NCBI GenBank assembly: GCA_027604005.1
Contig: JADGJT010000510.1
Span: 453-13,909, forward strand
Source of the DNA: Dinochytrium kinnereticum
Taxonomy: Eukaryota > Chytridiomycota > Chytridiomycetes > Chytridiales > Chytridiaceae
Direction of reading: 5' to 3'
Length of the DNA: 13,457 bases
The position numbers were made by a program, and so were the translations under genes. Shown here one piece after another: positions 1-8,270 of this stretch. How positions within the stretch are numbered: position 1 is the first letter of the stretch; every line of letters begins with the position of its first letter. Below the pieces are notes generated by a model that worked only from the letters and a program-made list of their open reading frames with translations, searched no databases and was not told the DNA's origin.

Positions 1-150
1 AACACGTCACATTTCGCGTTACGCCTGGCCCTATATCTCCAGCCCTTTATGTGGAAAAGCGGAGCAAAAGGGGGGGGAACCAAATGTTATCAACCGAATA
101 ACAAAACTAATAATAAAAAAAAGCAAACAAACACCATCATCAGTTCTTCT
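1..150. other. Intergenic sequence / 3' flank of the lipase gene
   Basis: No coding region is supported here. The stretch lies just downstream of the lipase stop codon (which is on the minus strand) and probably includes its 3' untranslated region. It has a run of G at 70-77 and an A-rich segment around 105-130. I do not see a perfect AATAAA signal on the minus strand; a CATAAA variant occurs near 46-51. That assignment is weak. Confidence 0.4.
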
Positions 151-2911
151 CTAAGTGTCCGACGACGCATCCCCATTCTGCTTAAAAAACCCAATCACCT
201 TCCTCCTCCCCGCCCCCCCACCCCCCCCCCCCCCAAACCCCCCAAAAGGATCCTCCACAGAAGAGCTGCTCAAACTCCCCGCCTCCTCCTCCTCCCCTCC
301 CCCCCTCCCCCCCCTGAACCCCACCGACCCCTTCCTCGCCATCCCCGGAACCCCCACCGGCGTCTCACTGTCAGAGTAAGAGGGCGGGTCCACCTGCGTG
401 ACGGTGGTGGCCCGCGTGGAGGCGGTGGAGGGCGCTCGACGAAGTTTGATCCCTTTGGTCTGCGCCGCAACCTTCTTCAAGATCTTGGCCGCGCTGATCC
501 TCCCCGGGAAGGTGACGCCTCGTGTGGGTGGTGCGGTGGTGGTCGGGTCCTGGAGGCGAGCGCGGCCGAGGTCAAGGAGGGTGTCGATGTCGGTTTCGGA
601 GATCCAGGGGACCGTGCGGGTTTTTTGGGGGAGGGGGGGTGGTGGGGAGGTGAGGTCTTGGGAGGTTGTTGGGGGGGAGGCGGTTTGGGCGTCTGACCAT
701 GTTTCCGAGTGTTCGGAGAGGAGACCGAGGATGCCTGGAAAGACGACCTTGTCGATGCCTCGGCCCCAGAGGAAGGAGAGGTGTTCGTATTCTACAATAC
801 ACAAAAAAATTAATGTAAATGAACGGAATAGGGGGTTGGGGGGTGGATAAAAAAAAAACAGAGAAAGAAAAACCAAAAAAAAGATAATTAAAGAATTCAC
901 GAGGGAGAGGTTGGCGAAAGTGCCAAATGAAAAACAATTTATATTGCATTTCTTCTTCCTACCTTCAACCTGAAGACAAAACACGGGGTTAGGAGTCTCC
1001 CTCAAAATGTACCCCATATCCGGCAACGTGTCCTTCCCCCCATAAAACAACGCAAACGGCGTTGAGATCCCCTCGGTCGGAAATTTCGGCACCAGATGAC
1101 CTCCATTGGTGGCATTCGGGATGATGGTCGGATTCTCATCGTACATCTGAAACTTCCCCGTCCGAATAATCTGAAACCAATGCACAATCATCTTGACGGA
1201 CGTGTAGGAGTAGAGGTGGCGGTACACCACGGTCTTGTGGGCGATCCATTCAGACGTCCAGGAGAAGAGACCCCAGGTGCTTATGTCGATCACGGTGGCA
1301 AAGGTGGGGGGGCTGAGGATGGATTGCCAGAAGAGGGTGGAGGAGAGGACGGATTTTCGGCCAAAGAGGAGGTAGATGACCTCTGGGGAGGTGTTAACGA
1401 GGGCGTTGACGAATTTGTTGTCAATGCCTGTTTTGTTGTTGTTTTTTTGTTTGTTTGTTTTTTTTTTGGTTCATCCATTGGTTGGGTGGTAATGATGAGA
1501 TTCTTTAGGAAAAAAAAAAAGAGGGAAGACATTTGACACTTTTTACAACTCACCATGCGGTTTCGTAGCAGGCGCCAAGGCAATAAACAGGTTGATCTGC
1601 CTGTTCAGCCTCCGACTCATCGAGAGCGCCGAAAATCCCTGAGCGCTCCCCTGCGAGAACCCAATATACGAGAGCGACGGCGCCCCCGTCACCTTTAAGA
1701 TGTAGGCGACGGCATCAGGAAGATCATGCAAGGCGAGATGGTCGATCGAGAAATCCCAGAACGCCTCCTCGGTGGGTTTCAAGGTGCGATGCTTGCAAGA
1801 GTACTTGTTGCCACGCGTGTTGCCCAGCCAGACGTCATAGCCGGCGTCGGCGAGGACAAATGCGAGGTTTTGGGAGGGGTTTGGGGTGCAGACCCAGACC
1901 TCGGAGCACATCATGAAGCCGTGCCAGAGGAGGACCACGGGGCGTTGGGAGGAGGTGGTGGAGGTGGATGTGGTGGAGGAGAAGGTGGAGGTGGCGTTGT
2001 GGGTGGTGGAGGAACGATGGTGGCTCAGGAGGGAGGAGAGGGAGGAGATGGAGGAGTTGGAGTTGGCTCTGGGACGGGTGCGACGGTCGGGGCCGCCGGG
2101 GTTACGGAGGAGGAGCTCTTGCTCTGACCGCGAGTGCGGGATGCGATGGAGCGCGAGAATGTACCCATCTTTTGTCGTGGCGTAGTGGGGTTCAAAGGGG
2201 AAGCCCCTGCCGTCCATTGAAAAAAAAGAAAGAAAAAAAAAAGAAAAGAAAAAAAAAAGTCAATAGGGATCAGTAATGAAGAAAGAAAAAAACCAGAAAG
2301 ATGGATGGTAATAAAGGATATGGATTCAACAAGAATTGACAAGAGAAACAAACAATGCATGCCAAAGGCATTAAATTGCAATAGTTACAATGACAATAAT
2401 AATAATAATGATAAACTGCAGCCTTTGACGGCAGGTCCTGCTCGCCTCGGTCGGTCGGATCAGATCAAACAAACTCACCAGAATCTCACAAAGTCCTCGG
2501 TGGTGTGGAGATGCTCGGTGAGCCTCTCGGCTCTTGACTCTGCATCAGCGACGAGGCTGGGAGCATTCAAAGAGGAAGAAGAGGAAGGAGGGAGAGGGAT
2601 GTTGTTTCGCCTTGCAGAGATGACATTTGCCAGGGTTGTTCTGATGAGATCAGCAAAGTATCTGAGGGGCAGGATGGCGAAAATGAGACGGAGGATGGGT
2701 TCAGAGATGAGGAAAGCAAAGGCGAGGATGAGCCTTGTCTGAATGTTCAGAGTTGAAGATGATGCAGATGAAGATGAAGATGAAGATGATGATGATGATG
2801 AGGTGGATGGATACATTGATAGGTTGTTAGAGGTTGAGAAAAAAGAGAGATGAAAGCAGTACATACATAGTCGGCCAGCGAGAGACGGCCGAGGACGGGG
2901 ATATAGAACAT
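151..2911 (-). CDS. Membrane-anchored acid lipase / steryl ester hydrolase, five exons
   Basis: Predicted exons on the minus strand are 2911-2867, 2738-2479, 2206-1554, 1427-963 and 791-151, joining to 2064 nt (687 aa plus TAG). A hydrophobic segment at residues ~16-47 (exon 2) is a likely membrane or lipid-droplet anchor. The AB-hydrolase lipase domain starts with GFPFEPHYATTKDGY (~103). The oxyanion region is LLWHGF, the nucleophile elbow GFSQG puts Ser286 in the GxSxG motif, GGKD gives Asp452 and EYEHLSFLWG gives His478. This is the triad of the LIPA / yeast Tgl1-Yeh family, which hydrolyses sterol esters and triacylglycerols; the exact substrate cannot be read from sequence. After His478 a ~200-residue Pro/Ser/Gly-rich low-complexity tail follows, ending in a poly-Gly run; the enzyme family normally ends soon after the His. 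I chose the ATG at 2911 (A at -3); the open frame reaches 2989 but has no earlier ATG. The gene diverges from the NIPA-like gene. Confidence 0.9.
204..245. repeat. Poly-C (poly-G) homopolymer cluster inside the last lipase exon
   Basis: On the plus strand runs of 7, 14 and 6 C are separated by single or triple A (213-219, 221-234, 238-243). On the coding strand they are G runs that encode the Gly-rich end of the lipase tail. A length change here shifts the reading frame of the last ~25 codons, so the annotated C-terminus depends on the assembled run length. Confidence 0.85.
792..962 (-). other. Lipase intron 4 (171 bp, phase 1, stop-free)
   Basis: Donor GTAGGA follows LQVE and the acceptor is TGTATTGTAG. 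Splicing restores EYEHLSFLWG with the catalytic His. The length is a multiple of three and no stop occurs in frame, so an unspliced message would still be open. The AT-rich composition and the fit of the joined protein argue for a true intron. Confidence 0.83.
1428..1553 (-). other. Lipase intron 3 (126 bp, phase 1)
   Basis: Donor GTGAGT follows the codons for ATKPH and the acceptor is AAAACAG. Splicing gives KPHGIDNKFVNALV, the expected continuation in this family. Reading through instead gives a stop within three codons. Confidence 0.88.
2207..2478 (-). other. Lipase intron 2 (272 bp, phase 2)
   Basis: Donor GTGAGT at 2478 and acceptor GACGGCAG ending at 2207 join FVRFW to GFPFEPHY, which restores the conserved start of the lipase domain. 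On the minus strand there is a long T-rich tract just before the acceptor. Confidence 0.88.
2739..2866 (-). other. Lipase intron 1 (128 bp, phase 0)
   Basis: Donor GTATGT follows the codons for LADY and the acceptor is CTGAACATTCAG. That AG is the first one after the donor, and splicing joins LSLADY to TRLILAFAF. The intron holds a GAT/GAA-type trinucleotide array around 2757-2801 on the plus strand and a CTAAC-like branch site. Confidence 0.85.
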
Positions 2912-3165
2912 GTTGTTTGAATGGATGATGTTGAGAGAGAGTGGAGAGTGGAGAAGGGGGATCGCAGGAGACGGGATGGACGGAATCAAAGAGTGTGGGA
3001 AAGTTTGTTTTTTTAATATGTATGTATTATAATGTAAAAATAAATAAATTAATTAATTAAGAATAATAATTGATGATGTCTTGTTGTTTGTTTGCTGGCT
3101 GGCTGGCTGCCTGCCTGTGCCTTGCTGCCTCATAACAACAATTAATAATAATTAAATAAATAAAT

Positions 3166-3198
3166 AATTAATTAATTAATTAATTAATTAATTAATAA
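3166..3198. repeat. TTAA tetranucleotide microsatellite
   Basis: An uninterrupted run of about eight ATTA units lies in the divergent promoter region, next to further AT-rich imperfect units at 3140-3165. Confidence 0.85.
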
Positions 3199-3358
3199 TT
3201 ATTCCATCACTCACTCACTCACTCACTCTCTCTCTCACTTCAACACTCTCACTTTAACACTCTCTCTTATTCTCTCTACTCTCTCTACTCTCTCTCTACT
3301 ACTCTGCTCTCTTCTTCTTATCTCTTCTTATCTCTCCTTATCTCCCTTATCTCTCACA

Positions 3359-3402
3359 CCCATTCCATCTCATTCCATCTCATTCCATTCCATTCCATCC
3401 AT
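3359..3402. repeat. CATTC / CATTCCATCT short tandem repeat
   Basis: Tandem units of ATTCC with CATCT variants lie immediately upstream of the NIPA-like start codon and would fall in the 5' untranslated region or core promoter. Confidence 0.8.
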
Positions 3403-3408
3403 TTAAAT

Positions 3409-6400
3409 ATGTCCTCCTCTCTTAAAAGAAGACCCTCCCTCACCCACTCCCTCTCATCACTCTCATCTCTCTCACTCTCCATCCTCTGCCTCTCCTCCCT
3501 CCTCGCCTTCTCCTCCGCCGCACAGCTCTCAAGCTTCCCTGCACAGACAAACATCACATGCACAGAGGAACGGGACTGCCAGACACTCAACCTCAGGCTG
3601 CCCAGAAACGGAAAGGTGGCTGCCTATGCCTGCGTCGAGGGATTCTGCGCCTTCACCGTCGCCGCTGGTGAGTTTGCTTCTCCTCTTTTGTGCTTTCCTT
3701 CCGTTGGCCGGCCACCTACCTAGCTTTGTTTGTTGTTTTGGATGAGAGCATTGATCGTGAAGATGTGCTGGGGATGATGATGGCCTTGCCTCCCTGTCTG
3801 CCTGCCTGCCTGCCTGGATCGTTGTTCATGCTCTTGAATGGTTTGTCGTCGTTGCCCTTCTGATCATCATTCCCCCCCCCTCTCCCCCCCTCTCAAATCA
3901 TCAAAACAGGTGAGATCTGCAAAAAGTCCTCAGACTGCTCACACTTTCAATGGGTCAACCGTCAGCTCGGAAGGAACATGAGCATCGAGGCCATCATCGG
4001 CCGTCCCATCTCCAATATCTCAGAGTACCTCGAAAGCCTCTGCTCACCCTCCGCCTGCACCATCGCCTCTGGGTGCAACTCCTTCTCCGACCCCCTCTTC
4101 AACACAAAGAACCAGCTGCTGCTCCCAGAGTTTGTCCAAGGCCAGGCATGCTGTCTCGGCGGTCGTGAGAGCGAGACCTGCACGACCATCTCCGACATCA
4201 GCACCTGTGAGGTGAACATGAACTGCAATCCCTCTGGTGGGTTTCTGGAGAACACGTCCAGGTGCAATCCCAAGGATCTCAAGGAGGGACAGTGGATTGG
4301 TGTTGTGCTGGCGCTCATTGGCGCATCCATGCTGAACGTGGGGTTGAACCTCCAGAAGCTCGCGCTTCGAAAACGCCATGAAAAGACCCAGGAGAAGAAG
4401 CTTCAGAATCGCATGAGGATCATTCAGAAGCTTGCCGCCATTCGTCTCGCCCCGATTCGGATGCCGTCGTTTGGGGGAAAGAAGTCCAGGACGCCCAGCT
4501 TTCAGAACTTGTTCTTCTCCAGGAACAGGGAGAATTCCACCGCTTCCGCCGCCGCTGCTGCTGCCGCCGCCGCCGCCGCCGCCGCTGAGGCTGCGTCTCA
4601 GGTCATCTCGGAAGGACGCCCTTACGCCAGCCCTCCGACTCCCCCTCCGCCAACCGACGACGTCTACCCCCACGACCAGCTCAACGCCACCAGCAGCTCC
4701 AAGGACCCGCAACCAGGATCCAATCCCGCCCCCTCCATATTCGGTTTCCCCTCTCTCGGCCGTCACAGGTCAGGCCGACAGTCAGCGATGAGCGAGTCCC
4801 CGTCCATGAGCACGGACGCGGATGGTTTGTCTCACGGTGCTGGGGGGAGACCTGGCAGTCGGGTGGGAAGCCGGTACATAACGTTTGGGATTGAGCTGCC
4901 GAGACCGACATTGAGGATCACGAACAAGAACACAATTTCGGCGACGGTCACGAGACCTGATGGGACGACGGAGGATATCTCGATCCCGGCGGCTGATGAG
5001 GATAAGGCCGAGTTTTCAAAAAAGTTGGATTTTGGGAGCTTGCTGAAGAATCCGGTGGGGGTTTTTTTTATTAAAAAAAATCAGTTGTTTCGGTGGATTC
5101 TTTGTTTGATTTTTTGGTTTTGGTTTTTGTTTTTCCTTGCTTTTGGGAGTACCACTGTTCATGGCTCGAAAACACATTCTGACTCTTTTTATTTTTTTTC
5201 TCCTCATGTTTCTCAGATTTGGCTTCTCGGCTTCCTCGTCTTTATCCTCAGCAACTTTGTCAACTTTATCGCCCTTCGTTTCGCCCCACAGTCTCTAGTG
5301 GCAACTCTTGGATCCGTCTCACTCGTCGTGAACGTTATCCTCGCGCCCATCATCAACCGGGAAAAGTTCACGTGGAGGGATATCGTTGGCGTGGTGCTTA
5401 TCGTCGCAGGGTCCTCCATGACGGTTGTCTTTTCCGGTGTGAACTCAAAGGGTGAGTAGTCAAAACTCCTCCTTTCTTACAATCATCATTTTGGAAAAAG
5501 ATAGACGATCTGATCCAACAACAAACACCCCTTCTCTGACCTCCCCCCCCCCTTCTGCAGATTACAAACTTTGCGTCCTGCTCGCCCTGTTCCGCCGCAT
5601 CCCCACAATCATCTTCCTGACCGTCACCCTCTCCCTCGTCGTCTTCATCTTCTTCATGATCTGCTATATTGAAAAAAACCTTGACCTCAAACCCGCCCTC
5701 GGCGAGGTCCGCGTCACCACCACCACCCCCGTCGACCCGGCCTCCATCAAGCTTCCTGCCAACCGTGAATCCGTGTTCGCCTGGACGTCCAAGATGACGT
5801 CCAAGGCTTACGGCCTTCCCGGGCAGATTGCGCGACGCACCAGTGACATCTTTAATCGACGGGCTTCGAGGGGTGGTAGGGGGTCTGGGGAGGATGGGGA
5901 GGGGAGAGACGGTGGTGGGGTTGAGATGGTCCCGATGGAGGTTGTCGGGGAGGGGTCTGAGTCGACCTCGCAGAGGGATTCCGAGTCGATTGCGAGGGGG
6001 CAGGAGGTGGATCGGTCGGATTCGGTCCCTGTTGCGGGGACGAATGTGGGTGGTGAATTGGATGATGTGGAGTCACCAACGTCTTCGTCGTCAGCGACGG
6101 TGGACGTTGACGCTGATCATCAGCTTGTGACGGTGTCGGCTCCTTCTCCTGATGACCCTGAGCCTGTGCGAGGCGTTCCTGTGGTGGTGGAGGACCAGGA
6201 CGGAGATATCTCTGATTTCCGGATCGAGGACGCTTCGGAGCATTCACGCGGCGGTGGTGGTGGCGGTAGTGGTGGTGGTGGTGGTGCTGGTGGTAGTAGT
6301 AGTGGGTTTTTGGTGGTGGCTGCCCCTCACATGCCTTCTATGGCCTCTGAGGCTGTCTTGACCAACACCTTGGAGGGAGGTCAGAGACGACCTGGTGGAG

Positions 6401-7179
6401 CGCCCACGCGACCTTCGATGGCCTCGAGCGACAAGACTTTGAGCCCCAAGGCCGGGATGCTTGCCGGGTCTTCCAGCACCTTGCTAGAGGTACCGCGACC
6501 CTCTGACGACGAGATCATCGTCTCCCCAATGACCCGACGCGGGGGTCCCACGGCCGAGACGACGACGACCACCACCCTGATAGGGATGGATGAGGCGATG
6601 GCGGCGGAGGCAGCCGACACCCAGATTGATGAAAACGGAGAGCCCACCCAACCGACCCTGAAGCAACGGCTCTACCGATCCCTGCCGCCTTTCATCCGGA
6701 CCAGCTGGGAGTGGTGGCAAAAGGTTGACATCCTCCCTCGCACCAAGACCAAGATCCCACTCGACTCTCGAGTTGTCCGGATCGTTCTTCCCTTCTCTTA
6801 CGCATCGCTTGGAGGTCTGATGGGCACGCTGACGGTGCTGTTTGCCAAGGCCACGATTCACCTGCTGACGTCGTCGCTGTTTGAGGGTGAGAATCAGTAC
6901 AATGAGGTGTACGCTTGGGTCATCACGGGGGTGACGGTTGTGACGGCTGTGAGTCAGATCTATTGGATCAATATGGGGTTGCAGAGGTATGATGCGTTGC
7001 TGCAGATTCCGGTGTATTATGTGGTTTGGACCATCTTTGATGTTGTTGGGGGAGGGATCTACTTTAATGAGTTTGAGGGGTTCAATGCGAGACAGTATGG
7101 GTTGTTTTTTTTGGCGACGGGGATCATCTTTATTGGGGTGTTTGTTTTGGGGGATCGGTTGAAGAGTTCGCATGTTTGA
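3409..7179 (+). CDS. Large NIPA-type (DUF803) magnesium transporter homologue, four exons
   Basis: Predicted exons are 3409-3667, 3910-5054, 5217-5451 and 5561-7179, joining to 3258 nt (1085 aa). A signal peptide (about residues 1-38) precedes a Cys-rich domain to ~213 with 15 Cys and several N-glycosylation sequons (NIT, NMS, NIS, NTS). Nine membrane segments follow at about 214-236, 469-488, 492-512, 524-544, 560-582, 950-975, 997-1017, 1030-1048 and 1060-1078. Family signatures include RFAPQSLVATLGSVSLVVN, ASLGGLMGTLTVLFAKA and MGLQRYDALLQIPVYYVVW. Animal NIPA proteins, placed in the drug/metabolite transporter superfamily, move Mg2+; substrate here is inferred from family. Unlike the usual ~330-aa form, this protein has a ~230-residue loop after the first membrane segment (13 Ala at 300-312) and a ~370-residue acidic, Ser/Gly-rich loop before the sixth. 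The ATG at 3409 has A at -3 and starts the signal peptide. Confidence 0.93.
3668..3909 (+). other. NIPA-like intron 1 (242 bp, phase 1)
   Basis: Donor GTGAGT at 3668 and acceptor AAAACAG at 3909. Splicing joins FTVAAG to EICKKSSDC and continues the Cys-rich domain. The intron contains a GCCT tetranucleotide array (about 3797-3816) and C-rich runs near its end. Confidence 0.88.
5055..5216 (+). other. NIPA-like intron 2 (162 bp, phase 0, stop-free)
   Basis: Donor GTGGGG after the codons for LLKNP, a CTGAC branch-like site, a T-rich tract and acceptor TTTCTCAG. Splicing gives LLKNPIWLLGFLVF, which matches the family layout at the second membrane segment. The length is a multiple of three with no stop, so the unspliced frame remains open for 54 extra, very hydrophobic residues. 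The donor is less typical than the GTGAGT seen in the other introns of this gene. Confidence 0.8.
5452..5560 (+). other. NIPA-like intron 3 (109 bp, phase 1)
   Basis: Donor GTGAGT at 5452, a CTGAC branch site near 5537 and acceptor CTTCTGCAG at 5560. Splicing joins GVNSK to DYKLCVLLALF; without it the frame stops two codons later (GE then TAG). Confidence 0.9.
6250..6305 (+). repeat. GGT trinucleotide array encoding a Gly-rich run
   Basis: Imperfect GGT/GGC repeats with AGT interruptions encode about 18 mostly Gly residues (around 777-795) in the long loop before the sixth membrane segment of the NIPA-like protein. Confidence 0.85.
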
Positions 7180-8127
7180 GGTGTGGGGGGGATTGTAACG
7201 TGTTTTTTTCTTTTTTCTTTGATTGCATTTTTTTTTCTTTCTTTTTTCTTGCACTGCATTTCATTCACCTTTTACTTTTCTTTCTTTCGTTCGTTCTTTT
7301 TTTCTTTTCTGGCACGTACCTCACACTACTTCACGTTGGATTCCTCTTATGTATTTGCATGTTATTTCTTTATTTTTTTTTCGAGGAGGGGGGGAGAAGA
7401 AAGTTGCCATTCTCCTCATTGGTCCCGCCCCCCCTCCCTCCCTTTTTTTTTTTTTGTCTTTTTTTGTTCATTGTTTTCGTTGTTCCTGTGATGATCATTC
7501 CACAATTTCTCTTCGTTTTTTTTTACCTCCTCTTCTTTCTTTCTTTCTGTCGTCTGTTTCGTCTCAACTCGCACGCCTCTGTCGTCCCTCCCCACCACCT
7601 TCTTTGTGACCTCCGAAAAAAAAAAAATCAATAACGACAATGACAAGAGAAACCCGCCGTTTTTTTCTTTTGGTCTAGATGCTCCGCATTCTTGTTTTTT
7701 TTTTCTTTCTTTTTTTTATTCTTATGTAATCCTTTTTTTTTTTTTGTTTTTTTTTTTTTTTTGGGGGGGGGGGGGGGTTGCCTTGGTGGATTGATGCCGA
7801 GATGTGTTTTTGTTGGTGTTGGGAGGGAATTGATTCCTGGTTGTTTGATTCTTTTGCGACTTTTTTTTTGATGTCGGTGGGGCTTGTTGTTGAACGCCTG
7901 TTTGAAGGTTGAACCAAGAAGAACATATTGAGGTGAACAGAACAATTGATAATGAACAATGATTTTTTGAGGCTGTTAAGGATCCCACTTTTTTAGTGAT
8001 CTCCATAGTGTGTTTTTACGAGCCACGATTATCCGTCGCTTCTTGGTTGGGGGTCGGGTTCATTGGTGTGTGTTGTTGTGTGAATGAATGAAATGAATGA
8101 TCAGCCAAAACGTCAAAGATAAGTAAG
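7180..8127. other. Gene-free, T-rich region between the NIPA-like gene and the retrotransposon
   Basis: No coding region is supported. The first ~600 bases are dominated by T and CT tracts on the plus strand and probably include the 3' untranslated region and terminator of the NIPA-like gene. Frames that stay open here are translations of T/C runs (Phe, Leu, Ser) and are not credible genes. From about 7800 to 8127 the composition becomes more even and I see nothing identifiable, other than GAAT-type short repeats near 8082-8100. Confidence 0.7.
7733..7777 (+). repeat. Compound homopolymer T13-G-T16-G15
   Basis: Two long T runs split by a single G are followed directly by a run of 15 G. A G run of this length can form a G-quadruplex, and it is also a place where read length and assembly are often wrong. 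Confidence 0.9.
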
Positions 8128-8253
8128 TAAATATTCCCAACAAAAAACATTGGGTTTTATTTACAAGTTAGTTATCTGTCTCCCCCAATACCTCAACCAT
8201 GCCGTTCCCACACTCACCTAAATATTCCCAACAAAAAACATAGGGAATATTTA
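8128..8253 (-). repeat. 3' LTR of the copia element (about 126 bp)
   Basis: Bounded by perfect 11-bp inverted ends: TAAATATTCCC at 8128-8138 and GGGAATATTTA at 8243-8253. A 23-bp sequence at 8128-8150 recurs exactly at 8219-8241 and in the 5' LTR remnant at 13432-13454. The outer end at 8128 is set by comparison with the 5' LTR, where the same sequence abuts the primer-binding site. The inner end is less certain and could extend to about 8275, beside the purine tract. There is no TG...CA at the ends. An AATAAA polyadenylation signal on the minus strand (8161-8156) lies 28 bases from the outer end. Confidence 0.75.
8156..8161 (-). terminator. AATAAA polyadenylation signal in the LTR
   Basis: TTTATT on the plus strand reads AATAAA in the element orientation, 28 bases before the outer LTR end. 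This is a plausible signal for ending the genomic RNA inside the 3' LTR. Confidence 0.55.
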
Positions 8254-8254
8254 G
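8218..8254. repeat. Perfect 12-bp inverted repeat (hairpin) at the inner LTR end
   Basis: CTAAATATTCCC at 8218-8229 and its exact reverse complement at 8243-8254 flank a 13-base A-rich loop. The structure sits at the junction of the internal region and the 3' LTR. Confidence 0.9.
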
Positions 8255-8270
8255 TGTAACATTTCGCTAC

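Larger units (their letters stand above)
2912..3408. promoter_or_regulatory. Divergent intergenic region, probable shared promoter for the lipase and NIPA-like genes
   Basis: About 0.5 kb separates two divergent start codons, so promoters for both genes should lie here. It is made almost wholly of low-complexity sequence: AT-rich tetranucleotide blocks (3020-3062, 3145-3198), GGCT/GCCT repeats (3094-3116), CACT/CT repeats (3207-3240), a strongly pyrimidine-rich tract up to ~3355 and a CATTC-type pentamer array (3359-3402) ending just before the NIPA-like ATG. Pyrimidine-rich tracts before the start are common in fungal promoters. No clear TATA box position can be assigned. Confidence 0.6.

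Noticed and set aside
49..696. Plus-strand Pro/Arg/Gly-rich open frame
   Set aside because: It is the complement of the low-complexity last exon of the lipase; no family resemblance and only composition-driven openness.
2912..2989. Start of the lipase gene at 2989
   Set aside because: The codon there is TTG; the first ATG, with A at -3 and followed by the sequence MFYIPVLGRLSLADY, is at 2911.
3020..3402. Telomere-like or CRISPR-like array
   Set aside because: The units are simple 4-5 base microsatellites with no spacer structure and no telomeric G-rich unit; this is a eukaryotic promoter region.
6484..7254. Minus-strand open frame of 256 codons opposite the NIPA-like last exon
   Set aside because: The opposite strand carries clear NIPA signatures; the antisense translation has no recognisable domain and ends in Lys/Arg runs from T tracts.
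7176..7794. Several overlapping Phe/Leu-rich small open frames that look like membrane peptides
   Set aside because: They are translations of T and CT tracts in more than one frame at once, with no conserved motif and no coding-like third-position pattern.
8128..8254. A separate MITE or DNA-transposon end suggested by the inverted repeats
   Set aside because: The same 23-bp sequence occurs at the far end of the copia element directly beside the primer-binding site, so it is best explained as the LTR.
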